Below are positions 17,477 to 25,813 of a DNA stretch of 64,000 nucleotides, one piece after another. The stretch's first letter is position 1, and every line of letters starts with the position of its first letter. Position numbers and translations under genes: made by a program. The notes under the pieces are model-generated. The model searched no databases. It was given only the letters and a program-made list of their open reading frames with translations, and had not been told where the DNA came from. The stretch lies in contig NZ_BAPT01000010.1 in assembly GCF_025995235.1 (NCBI RefSeq), positions 74,980 through 138,979 on the forward strand, written 5' to 3'. The stretch comes from Ameyamaea chiangmaiensis. GTDB taxonomy: Bacteria > Pseudomonadota > Alphaproteobacteria > Acetobacterales > Acetobacteraceae.

Positions 17477-17683
17477 ATGTCGCGTCAAGTTCTGCCTCAC
17501 TCCCGCGCCCTGCGTAACGGTGCTGCTCTTGCGCTTCTCCTGCTGGCCGGGGCCAGCCTGAGCGCATGCAACACGGTCCACGGTGCCGGTCAGGACGTGA
17601 GCGCGGTCGGTCACAACGTGTCCCGTGGCGCGAATGCCACCCAGAATGGCTTGGTAAACGCGACCGGCACCTCGCGTAACTGA
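17477..17683 (+). CDS. Entericidin A/B family lipoprotein
   Basis: The 68-residue product is a small lipoprotein: a charged N-terminus, a hydrophobic stretch and a lipobox LSAC with the modified cysteine at position 31. This is followed by the entericidin signature NTVHGAGQDVSAVGHNVSRGA. Entericidins are envelope lipoproteins of uncertain role; EcnB of E. coli is bacteriolytic and stress-induced. AAGGAG lies about ten bases before the ATG. A strong terminator follows directly, so it is probably monocistronic. Confidence 0.85.
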   Translation: MSRQVLPHSRALRNGAALALLLLAGASLSACNTVHGAGQDVSAVGHNVSRGANATQNGLVNATGTSRN

Positions 17684-17702
17684 CGTCATACGCCGACATA
17701 AG

Positions 17703-17744
17703 AGCCGCGACTGGTGGAGAGCATCCGCGGGTCGCGGCTTTTTT
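17703..17744 (+). terminator. Intrinsic terminator after the entericidin gene
   Basis: Perfect nine-base arms AGCCGCGAC (17703-17711) and GTCGCGGCT (17731-17739) are followed at once by a run of six T. The position, 20 bases after the stop codon, fits termination of the entericidin transcript. Confidence 0.88.
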
Positions 17745-17839
17745 GATCGGGAACGGCGGTGCCGCTGCGTATAGTGGCGTCAGGGGACCGGGCGTTCATC
17801 GTGACCTGACCACCCCTGTGTACGAGGGAGTGCACCGTC

Positions 17840-18898
17840 ATGAAGCTGGCCACCATGCTGGCGGGCTTGCTCGGCGCTCTACTGACCGGCGTACTGCTGG
17901 CGCGGTTCGGTATGCACGCGGTCGCCGGGCTGGTGCTGTCGGCGGGCTGGGGTCTGGCCGGTGCCCTTGTGCTTCACGGCCTCCAGACCATCTTGTCCGC
18001 GCGTTCCTGGCAAATCATGACAGCCGACGCCGGCGCGACGTTGCGGCTGCGGGATTTCTTTCTGCTGCGGTGCGTGCGCGAGGGGGTCAATAATCTTCTG
18101 CCCGTCGCCCAGGTGGGGGGCGAGGTCGTCACAGGGCGCCTTCTCGCCCGGCGCGGTCCCGGCACCCGTCGCGCCGCCGCCGCCACGATCTGCGATCTGA
18201 CGCTGGAATTGCTCAGCCAGCTGGCGCTCACCGCTTTGGGACTTCTGGTCCTGCTGATGCTCGTCCATCGGTCGCATACAACGGACCTGCTCCTTGAGAG
18301 CAGCATGACCGCCCTCATCGCCGGCGTCGTAATGGCGGCGCTCCAGTTTTGCGGCGCTTTGTCGATCGTCGAGGGGCTGCTGCTGCGCATCGGCGGTCAT
18401 CTCGGCTGGACGGGCACCGAAGGGGTTCGCGGGCTGAACAGCGAAATCCTCTCGCTCTACAAACGCGGCAACAACGCCCCACGGGCCGGTTTCGCCCAGT
18501 TCTTGGGCTGGCTGCTGGGCACGTTCGAGGTGTGCGTCATCCTCGGCAGTATGGGCCATCCCGCGACGGTCAGCCAAGGGCTGGTGATCGAAAGCGTCGG
18601 GCAGGCGGCCAAATCCGTGGGCTTCGCCGTCCCCGGCGCACTCGGCGTGTCCGAAGGAGGCTACATCCTGATCTGCGGCCTGTTTGGCTTCCCGCCCCCC
18701 GTCGCCATTTCATTGTCGCTGGTCAAGCGACTGCGCGAACTGGCCTGGGGCCTGCCGTCCCTCGGGCTCTGGTCGTGGCTGGAGCATCACTGGTGCGCAC
18801 CGGCGCAGCATGACGCGGTAAGCGTGCCGAGGCGCTGGTGGTCGTGGGGCGCCGGCGCGCGCGACGGTGTTCATGGTGGTGGCCCGGGCGCGGTTTGA
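17840..18898 (+). CDS. hpnL: HpnL family membrane protein (hopanoid-associated, LPG-synthase-TM like)
   Basis: The 352-residue protein is an integral membrane protein with about seven to eight hydrophobic helices. It carries the family core REGVNNLLPVAQVGGEVVTGRLLARRG near residue 78 and SVGQAAKSVGFAVPGALGVSEGGYIL near residue 250, as in lysylphosphatidylglycerol-synthase transmembrane-domain proteins. In hopanoid producers the HpnL subgroup lies beside hpnN, as here. Its biochemical role is not established. The C-terminal 35 residues are low-complexity and Trp/Gly-rich and may be unstructured. Confidence 0.8.
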   Translation: MKLATMLAGLLGALLTGVLLARFGMHAVAGLVLSAGWGLAGALVLHGLQTILSARSWQIMTADAGATLRLRDFFLLRCVREGVNNLLPVAQVGGEVVTGRLLARRGPGTRRAAAATICDLTLELLSQLALTALGLLVLLMLVHRSHTTDLLLESSMTALIAGVVMAALQFCGALSIVEGLLLRIGGHLGWTGTEGVRGLNSEILSLYKRGNNAPRAGFAQFLGWLLGTFEVCVILGSMGHPATVSQGLVIESVGQAAKSVGFAVPGALGVSEGGYILICGLFGFPPPVAISLSLVKRLRELAWGLPSLGLWSWLEHHWCAPAQHDAVSVPRRWWSWGAGARDGVHGGGPGAV

Positions 18899-19053
18899 GG
18901 CATCGACATGAAAGATTTTGCTCGCGGGCTTGCAAGCGGGGGCGGGATTGGGTCAAACCCATGACTCCTTCAAACGGCGCGACGCCGGGCCACACAGTGC
19001 AACCGGGTTCCTGATCCCGTGTCGCCGAGGATCAGGGATCTGAAGTTCTCAGC

Positions 19054-21645
19054 ATGATTGCCGCATTGATCGGTCGCACCGTCTCCCTATGCGCGCGCCA
19101 CGCGCTGGCCGTTACGGCCCTGTTCACCGTTCTCGTGGCCCTTGCGGTTGGCGTCACGGTCAAACGTCTCGACGTCACCACCGACACGGACAAGATGTTC
19201 TCGTCCGACCTGCCGTGGAAACGGCAGGCAGCGCAGATGGCGCATCTCTTTCCGCAAAACCAGGACCTGCTGGTCGCCGTCATCCGCGCCGATATCCCTG
19301 AAGAGGCCGAGGCGACGGCGCGCGCCCTGACCGCCGCCCTGTCGACCAACCATGTCGATTTCCGCACGGTCAGCGATCCGGACGCCAACCCCTTTCTCGC
19401 CCGCAACGGCCTGCTCTATCTCGACCGCAAGCCGCTGGGGCAGGTGCTGGACGACACGGTCAACGCGCAGGCGTTCCTCGGGACCCTGGCCGCCGATCCG
19501 TCCGCGCGGGGGTTGTTCGATGCGCTGTCGCTGGTCGCGCAGGGCGTGCAGGCGGGCCAGGACCTGTCCGGGTTTGCCGGGCCGCTGAACAATTTCGCCT
19601 CCGCACTGGGGAACGCGGCCGGGGGCAAGGCGGACTATCTTTCGTGGCAGCGCCTGCTTGCGGGCGACCTCGCCAATCTGGCCGGTCAGTACCAGTTCGT
19701 GCTGACTCAGCCGCGTCTGGACTATGGTTCGTTCCAGCCCGGAGGGGCCGCGACGGACGCCATGCGAAAGGCCATCGCGTCGCTTGAATTCGTCAGGAAC
19801 GGACACGCGCAAGTGTTCGTCACCGGCGATGTGGAAATCTCGGACGAGGAATTCGCCACCGTTGCTCAGGGCATGGTCGCGGGGCTTGCCGGCTCGCTCG
19901 TGCTGGTCACGCTGTGGCTTGTGCTGGCTGTGCGTTCGTGGCGCGTCATCGTGCCCATCGTCGTGGTGCTCGTCTTCGGATTGACGCTGACAACCGGCTT
20001 CGCGGCCATTGCTGTCGGCACGCTCAATCTGATCTCCGTCGCCTTCGCGGTACTGTTCGTCGGGATCGCGGTCGATTTCGCCATTCAGTTCTGCGTCCGT
20101 TTCCGGGCGCAGCATTCCGACAATGGCGGTTCGCCCCACCTGACCGAAGCGCTCCTGCATACGGGGGCGGAGACCGGGCATCAGATCCTGGTCGCCGCCT
20201 GCGCGACAGCCGCCGGATTTCTGGCGTTTACCCCCACCGCCTTCATCGGTGTCGCCCAGCTGGGCCTGATCGCCGGTATCGGGATGCTAATCGCGTTCGT
20301 CTGCACCATCACGCTTCTGCCCGCACTCCTGCTTCTGATGCATCCGCGACTGGAGTATCGGTTCTCCGGCTTTGCCTTTGCCCAGCCCGCGGATCGCGCC
20401 GTGCGCCGCCATCGTCGTTTCATTCTGGGCACCTTTGCGGCCCTGGCCGTGCTAGGCGCGGCGCTTGTGCCCATGCTGCACTTCGACGCCGATCCGCTGC
20501 ACACCAAGGACCCCCACACCGAAGGCATGCGGGCCATCCATCTCCTGACGCGCAATCCGCAGACCACCCCTTACAGCGCGGAACTGCTCGTCCCGTCTCT
20601 GGATCAGGCTCGCGACTACGCCAAACGGTTCGAGGCTCTTCCAAGCGTCGACAGCGTGATGTGGCTGGGTTCGTACGTCCCCGAGGACCAGCCGCAAAAG
20701 CTGGCCATGATTCAGGACGCGGCGTCGCTTCTGATGCCCGGCCTTACCGTCACTCAGCCCGCTCCGGCGCCCGATGCCGCCGCACTTCGCCAGTCGGCGA
20801 AAAAGGCCGCCGACGCGATCGCGAGTATTTCGTCCAAGCTGGCCGCCAACGATCCGCTACGCCGCATCCAGTCGGAACTGTCGACCCTCGCCACCCAGCC
20901 GGACGGCAGCTTGCTGCACGTAAACGACCTCCTGACGCGTTTCCTGCCGCAGGAGCTGGACCAGCTACGCACCGTGCTGGGCGCGGGCCCGGTCACGATC
21001 ACGGACATCCCGCCTGACATCGCGCGCAACTACCTTCTGCCCGACGGCCGCGCCAGACTGGAAATCCGGCCCAAGAACGTGCTGGGTGCGGACGCGGCCA
21101 TGTACACGTTCGTGGGTCAGATCCGATCGGTCGCGCCCGACGTCGGCGGCACGGTGGTGACCGTCATCGAGAGCGCGCACACCATGGTGCATGCGTTCAC
21201 GGTGGCCGCGCTCTCAGCACTCGCGATGATAGGGATCATCCTACTGCTGGCCCTGCGACGCGTGGGTGACGTGCTTCTGGTGCTGGCGCCGCTGTTGCTG
21301 TCGGCGCTGATGACCGTCATCCTGATCATCGTGGTGCCCGAACCGCTGAACTTCGCCAACATCATCGCCCTGCCGCTTCTGCTGGGCGTCGGCGTATCGT
21401 TCAACGTCTATTTCGTCATGAACTGGCGTTCTGGCGTCCGGCGGCCCCTGTCATCGCCGACTGCACGCGCCGTCCTGTTTTCCGCACTCACCACGGGCAC
21501 GGCGTTCGGATCCCTGGCGCTGTCGCACCATCCGGGCACGGCCAGCATGGGCCGGCTCCTGCTGCTGTCGCTGGGGTGCACGCTGCTGGCGACGCTGGTG
21601 TTCGTGCCGGCGTTGCTACCGGAACCGCCCACCAAGCGCGACTGA
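19054..21645 (+). CDS. hpnN: Hopanoid transporter HpnN (RND/MMPL family)
   Basis: The 863-residue protein is an RND-superfamily permease of the MMPL/HpnN type. It has a first transmembrane helix at residues 10-30, a large periplasmic domain, six helices around residues 270-430, a second periplasmic domain, and a final helix bundle near residues 715-855. HpnN moves hopanoids to the outer membrane in Rhodopseudomonas and Burkholderia, where it supports membrane stability under stress. Being next to hpnL strengthens the assignment. The hopene-synthesis genes (hpnC-H, shc) are not in this window. A short hairpin at 19010-19036 lies just upstream of the start. Confidence 0.9.
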   Translation: MIAALIGRTVSLCARHALAVTALFTVLVALAVGVTVKRLDVTTDTDKMFSSDLPWKRQAAQMAHLFPQNQDLLVAVIRADIPEEAEATARALTAALSTNHVDFRTVSDPDANPFLARNGLLYLDRKPLGQVLDDTVNAQAFLGTLAADPSARGLFDALSLVAQGVQAGQDLSGFAGPLNNFASALGNAAGGKADYLSWQRLLAGDLANLAGQYQFVLTQPRLDYGSFQPGGAATDAMRKAIASLEFVRNGHAQVFVTGDVEISDEEFATVAQGMVAGLAGSLVLVTLWLVLAVRSWRVIVPIVVVLVFGLTLTTGFAAIAVGTLNLISVAFAVLFVGIAVDFAIQFCVRFRAQHSDNGGSPHLTEALLHTGAETGHQILVAACATAAGFLAFTPTAFIGVAQLGLIAGIGMLIAFVCTITLLPALLLLMHPRLEYRFSGFAFAQPADRAVRRHRRFILGTFAALAVLGAALVPMLHFDADPLHTKDPHTEGMRAIHLLTRNPQTTPYSAELLVPSLDQARDYAKRFEALPSVDSVMWLGSYVPEDQPQKLAMIQDAASLLMPGLTVTQPAPAPDAAALRQSAKKAADAIASISSKLAANDPLRRIQSELSTLATQPDGSLLHVNDLLTRFLPQELDQLRTVLGAGPVTITDIPPDIARNYLLPDGRARLEIRPKNVLGADAAMYTFVGQIRSVAPDVGGTVVTVIESAHTMVHAFTVAALSALAMIGIILLLALRRVGDVLLVLAPLLLSALMTVILIIVVPEPLNFANIIALPLLLGVGVSFNVYFVMNWRSGVRRPLSSPTARAVLFSALTTGTAFGSLALSHHPGTASMGRLLLLSLGCTLLATLVFVPALLPEPPTKRD

Positions 21646-21654
21646 CGCAGCCTG

Positions 21655-21777
21655 TCAGGTGTAGCCGATCCAGAACGCGAGCCCCCAGAAGATGGCGGCT
21701 CCCATAGCGACGGTAATGATCAGTACCGTCTGTGATGTCGGCATATGCAAAGGGCGGTGTGAAAGAGCGAGGCGCAT
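21655..21777 (-). CDS. Small single-pass membrane protein (40 aa)
   Basis: A 40-residue reading frame starts at ATG 21777 with a good GGAGGG ribosome binding site. It encodes a short basic N-terminus (RLALSHRPLHMP) followed by one hydrophobic helix (TVLIITVAMGAAIFWGLAFWIGY). I do not recognise a family. The site, topology and compact design resemble other small inner-membrane proteins, but nothing shows its function. A longer in-frame reading to 21921 exists without a convincing start. Confidence 0.45.
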   Translation of the reverse strand: MRLALSHRPLHMPTSQTVLIITVAMGAAIFWGLAFWIGYT

Positions 21778-21985
21778 GGTAGCCCCCTCCATTGTTCTTG
21801 TTTTTTGATCTCGTCCCAATCGCGTTGTTCGATTGCCGAGCACGGTGATTACACCATGTTCATCCCACACGAAGAACATCGGCGGCGCATGGCTTGCGAC
21901 CGGCATCCGTGATTCATGCATGCGTGTAGGGTAACTACGGGTTCAGATCGCTCATTTCTACGCGATCAAGTCAGTGCCTTCTCCC

Positions 21986-22987
21986 TCAGTCGATGTCGTC
22001 CTTGTCGGATCCGACCTGTCCCAAATGCGTGGCGCCGCGCGATCTGGCCAACTGGACCTGACGTTCGCGCTCGGCATAGCGTGCGCGCTGCTCATTTGTG
22101 CGGGCCGCATGACAATGGGGACACGACTCGCCAGGACGATACAGGGGCGATTTCTGGTCTTCGTGGCTCAGCGGTGCGCGGCAGGCGTGGCAGACTGTAT
22201 GCGTGCCCGGTTTCAGATCATGGGTAACCGCGACGCGCTGGTCAAAAACGAAACATTCGCCCTGCCAAAGGCTCTCCGACGCCGGTACCTTCTCGAAGTA
22301 GTTCAGTATCCCGCCGTGAAGATGAAAGACGTTTCCCACCCCTTCGGCACGAAGAAAGGCCGTGGCCTTTTCACACCGTATGCCGCCGGTGCAGAACATC
22401 GCGATCTTGGTGTCGGGCGTCGATAACAGGCGCTCCCGGTTGGCGCGAAACCAGTCGGGAAAATCACGAAAGCGCTGCGTGTGTGGGTCGATCGCCCCGG
22501 CGAAGCTGCCGATCGCCACTTCGTAGTCATTGCGGGTGTCGATCAGGATTGTTCCAGGCTCGCTGATCAGAGTGTTCCAGGCTTCGGGCTCGACAAGAAT
22601 ACCGCCTTCGCGGGCTGGGTCGAGGCCGGGCGCATCCATGCTGACAATTTCGCGCTTGATCCGTACCTTCATGCGCAGGAACGGTAATGCGGCAGCCCGA
22701 GCGTATTTAACCTCCAGCGTTGAACAGCCGGGAAGCGTGCGGATATGGCCTAGTACGGCCTCGATCGCGTCGTCGCTGCCCGCGATCGTGCCGTTGATCC
22801 CCTCGGGCGCGACGAGAAGGATTCCGCGCACACCATGCGCGCCGCACACCGCCTGCAGCGACGCGCGATAGCCATCGCAATCGTTGAAAGGGGCGAAACG
22901 ATAGAGGGCCGCGATCCGGACTGGCAGGTCGGCGGTGTTGGACTCGGGTGCCTCGGAACAGGCGGGGATTGGGGATGATGGCGGCAT
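21986..22987 (-). CDS. trhO: tRNA uridine(34) hydroxylase TrhO (rhodanese-like, YceA family)
   Basis: The 333-residue protein has the YceA/TrhO arrangement: an N-terminal ferredoxin-like domain (AALYRFAPFNDCDGYRASLQ, GILLVAPEGINGTIAG), a rhodanese domain with the conserved cysteine in MFCTGGIRCEKA (Cys199), and a C-terminal cysteine-rich segment (CHACRAP, CPHCHAAR) that could hold zinc. TrhO hydroxylates wobble uridine 34 of certain tRNAs in an oxygen-dependent way. It is a single gene transcribed toward hpnN. Confidence 0.92.
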   Translation of the reverse strand: MPPSSPIPACSEAPESNTADLPVRIAALYRFAPFNDCDGYRASLQAVCGAHGVRGILLVAPEGINGTIAGSDDAIEAVLGHIRTLPGCSTLEVKYARAAALPFLRMKVRIKREIVSMDAPGLDPAREGGILVEPEAWNTLISEPGTILIDTRNDYEVAIGSFAGAIDPHTQRFRDFPDWFRANRERLLSTPDTKIAMFCTGGIRCEKATAFLRAEGVGNVFHLHGGILNYFEKVPASESLWQGECFVFDQRVAVTHDLKPGTHTVCHACRAPLSHEDQKSPLYRPGESCPHCHAARTNEQRARYAERERQVQLARSRGATHLGQVGSDKDDID

Positions 22988-23066
22988 GATGCCGGTCTAA
23001 CGCCATCTGCCGTCGGTCGCCAGCCTGACCAGCGCTCTTGCGCTGGTCAGGCCTTGCGGGCGGGGC

Positions 23067-24635
23067 TCAGTGTGCCGCGGGCGCCGAGGCGGTGAGGTTT
23101 TCGAACGCCTCAGGATGCGTCGAGATGTCGATTCCACCCGCCGGTGCCGGATGGTGAATACCCTGGTACTGCAGGACATCGAACGTCATGGTCTGGTCAG
23201 GCGTCGGCAACAGACGATCGCTCCAGCCGCCACCTAGCGCCCGGATCAGTCCAACCTCGGCCTCGAAATAGCGTGCTTCGACCTGCACCTGCGAAATACG
23301 CGCGTCCAGCGCCGCTTCCTGCGCGATGATTGCATCCAGATAGGCCGACAGCCCACCCTTGTAGAGCGACATCGTCATCGACTGCATGTCGATCGCCGCC
23401 GCCGCCGCCTGCTTCAGGCGATCATTCTCGGCCCACAGCCGGGATTCACGTGAAATCCCGTCCTCGACTTCGCGGAATGCCGACAATACAGTGCCGCGAT
23501 AGGTATCGCGCGTCTCGCGGTAGGCCGACCACGACGACTGCATCGCCGCGCGCCGCAAGCCACCCTCGAAGATCGGCATCGACGCGGACGCGCCATAGGA
23601 CCACATGCTGTTGGCCAGATTGGCCAGATCGAATCCGTTGGCATCGAAACCGCCATTCGCGTTGAGCGAAATATGCGGATAGAACGCCGCCCGTGCCACG
23701 CCGATGGCGCGATTGGCCTGCGCCATCTCCCGCTCCGAGGCCGCGATATCGGGGCGGCGCTGCAGCAGCGTCGACGGGATCCCGGTCGGGATAGCGACGC
23801 GCGCCAGACCAATGGTATCGCGTGGGGCAATATGAAAGCTCTGCGGGGCGCTGTTGGTCAGGATCGCGATTGCGTGCTCCGTCACCTCGCGCTCGGCCTG
23901 AAGATCAAGTTCGGCAGCCTGTGTGACGTACAGTCTGTTCTGGGCACGATCGAGATCAAGCTTTGGCGCCGCCTGATTGGTCAACTGCGTGCGTGTCACA
24001 TCCACCGCACGCTCGTAGTAAGCGATCGACTGGCGATAAATCGCATCCTGAGCGTCGTAACCACGCAGCATCACGTAGTCCGTCGCCAATTCGGCCTGCA
24101 GGCTCAGGCGCGCCGCCGCGTATTTCGCGGCCCGTTCCTGGGCTGCGTATTTGCTCATACGCACCTGGTTGCGGATCTGTGACCAGAAATCCGGCTCCCA
24201 GGACGCCAAGCCCCCATAGAACTCGTCCGTCTGTGTGATCGCACCCTTATAGCGGAACAGGCGGTCGGCGGACTGCTTGTTGTCGCTCGCACCAAAAGCC
24301 AGGCCGAAATGCGGCAGCAGATCAGCGCGCGCCTGCATCACCATCGCCCGCGCCTGTACGAAGCGCTCGGCCGCGGCCTGCAGATCCGCGTTCTGGGTCA
24401 TGGCCCGGCTCTCGAGTGCATCGAGTTGCGGGTCACGCAGCAGCGTCCACCAGTCGGACGGCAATTGTGTATCGGCTGGGGTCGCGATCGAAAAGGCACC
24501 TTGGCCGTGCCAAGCGGCCGGTACGATAAACGTCGGAGTTTTGTAATCCGGCGCAAGATCGCAGGCCGACAAGGCGGCCAGCGACAGTATTGCGCAGCCG
24601 GGCAGTATTGCCCGGCGCAAGGAACGCATGCTCAT
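23067..24635 (-). CDS. RND efflux outer membrane factor (NodT family lipoprotein)
   Basis: The 522-residue protein is a TolC-like outer membrane channel of the NodT family. It has a lipoprotein signal with LSAC (Cys25), then DLAPDYKTPTF, and two tandem OEP halves with long amphipathic helices (PSTLLQRRPDIAASEREMAQANRAIGVARAAFYP is the family signature). It forms the exit duct for the adjacent inner-membrane pump. Its ATG overlaps the adaptor stop by four bases. Its base composition looks richer in G and C than the two genes before it. Confidence 0.93.
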   Translation of the reverse strand: MSMRSLRRAILPGCAILSLAALSACDLAPDYKTPTFIVPAAWHGQGAFSIATPADTQLPSDWWTLLRDPQLDALESRAMTQNADLQAAAERFVQARAMVMQARADLLPHFGLAFGASDNKQSADRLFRYKGAITQTDEFYGGLASWEPDFWSQIRNQVRMSKYAAQERAAKYAAARLSLQAELATDYVMLRGYDAQDAIYRQSIAYYERAVDVTRTQLTNQAAPKLDLDRAQNRLYVTQAAELDLQAEREVTEHAIAILTNSAPQSFHIAPRDTIGLARVAIPTGIPSTLLQRRPDIAASEREMAQANRAIGVARAAFYPHISLNANGGFDANGFDLANLANSMWSYGASASMPIFEGGLRRAAMQSSWSAYRETRDTYRGTVLSAFREVEDGISRESRLWAENDRLKQAAAAAIDMQSMTMSLYKGGLSAYLDAIIAQEAALDARISQVQVEARYFEAEVGLIRALGGGWSDRLLPTPDQTMTFDVLQYQGIHHPAPAGGIDISTHPEAFENLTASAPAAH

Positions 24636-25813
24636 CCCTCGATTTCCTCGCTCGACTCGTCATAACCCTTCACGGGTACGACGACGTGCACTTTCTGGCC
24701 TTCCAGAAGGTCGGCAGGAGGGTTGTTGATGATCCGGTCGCTGGCGGATATGCCAGACAGAACGTCTGTCTGGGTGTCTGCCATACGACCGATATCGATA
24801 TTGCGATAATGAACAATGTTGTTGGCGTCTACTACGCCCACTTGCATGCCCTTTTCCTGAAACACCAAAGCAGCAGTTGGAATCTCGAAGACGCCCGCTA
24901 ATGCGGGTGCCGTCATCGTGACAGAGCCGAACGTGCCGGGCCACAACTCATGCTTGTCGTTATCGATCGTGAACTCAGTCACGGCCGTACGGGTGTTCGG
25001 GTCATATCCCTTGGCAATCGTCAGGAAGTCCGCCTTGAAGGTGCGTCCCGGAAATTGTGGAACGCTAACTTCGGCAGTCATTCCGGGCTTCAAGATGTAA
25101 GAGAAGGTCTCGGGAACCGACACAAACAAGCGCATCTTGTGCATGTCCGAGACGGTAAACAGCTGGCTCGCATCGCCGTTACTGCCATGTTCACCCGCAC
25201 CACTGCTGACGTAGTCGCCGACGTTAATATTTCTGGATGTCACGACTCCGTCGAACGGGGCCACAATAGTTTTGAAGCGTTCGAGAGCGTCAAATCGGTC
25301 AACGTTATGCTGGGCCGCTTCCATTGCGGCCCGGCTGGCTTTTTCGTTGGCCTCGGCTACCGAAACCGACTGCCCGGAAACAGCCTGTGATTTGCTCATG
25401 GCGCGCCAACGGTCCGCACTGATCACGGCCAAGTTGTACTTCGCCACTGTGGCGGCTAAATCAGCCTTGGCCTGTGCATATTGCGCGTCAAGGCCAGGTG
25501 CATTGATCTCGGCCAAGACATCCCCGGCGTGCACGTCAGCACCATAGTCCTTGTACCACATCTTCACATAGCCCGAGGCCTGCGGGTAGATCGGCGCCTG
25601 GTACCAGGCATCGAGGTTGCCAGGTAGCGTGAGACTTACGACGTTTGGCGCAGGCTTCGCCTGAATGACGGCGACATCTGGAATGGCATTGGCGGTCGTC
25701 TCGGCCCGAAGTTGCCCCACCGCGTGGACGCGCGTGACAACTTGGTAGCCGATAAGGACTGCACAGGCACAAACTCCCACCGTCAGGGCGGTGTTGCGTG
25801 ACAGGGAAGCCAT
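24632..25813 (-). CDS. RND efflux periplasmic adaptor (membrane fusion protein)
   Basis: The 393-residue protein is an HlyD/AcrA-type adaptor: a single N-terminal membrane anchor (TALTVGVCACAVLIGYQVV), a lipoyl/barrel-sandwich half (GYVKMWYKDYGADVHAGDVLAEINAPGLDAQ), a coiled-coil hairpin, the second half KTIVAPFDGVVTSRNINVGDYV, and beta-barrel and membrane-proximal domains to the end. It links pump and channel across the periplasm. It overlaps the pump stop by one base and the channel start by four, so it is the middle gene of a three-gene operon. Confidence 0.93.
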   Translation of the reverse strand: MASLSRNTALTVGVCACAVLIGYQVVTRVHAVGQLRAETTANAIPDVAVIQAKPAPNVVSLTLPGNLDAWYQAPIYPQASGYVKMWYKDYGADVHAGDVLAEINAPGLDAQYAQAKADLAATVAKYNLAVISADRWRAMSKSQAVSGQSVSVAEANEKASRAAMEAAQHNVDRFDALERFKTIVAPFDGVVTSRNINVGDYVSSGAGEHGSNGDASQLFTVSDMHKMRLFVSVPETFSYILKPGMTAEVSVPQFPGRTFKADFLTIAKGYDPNTRTAVTEFTIDNDKHELWPGTFGSVTMTAPALAGVFEIPTAALVFQEKGMQVGVVDANNIVHYRNIDIGRMADTQTDVLSGISASDRIINNPPADLLEGQKVHVVVPVKGYDESSEEIEG

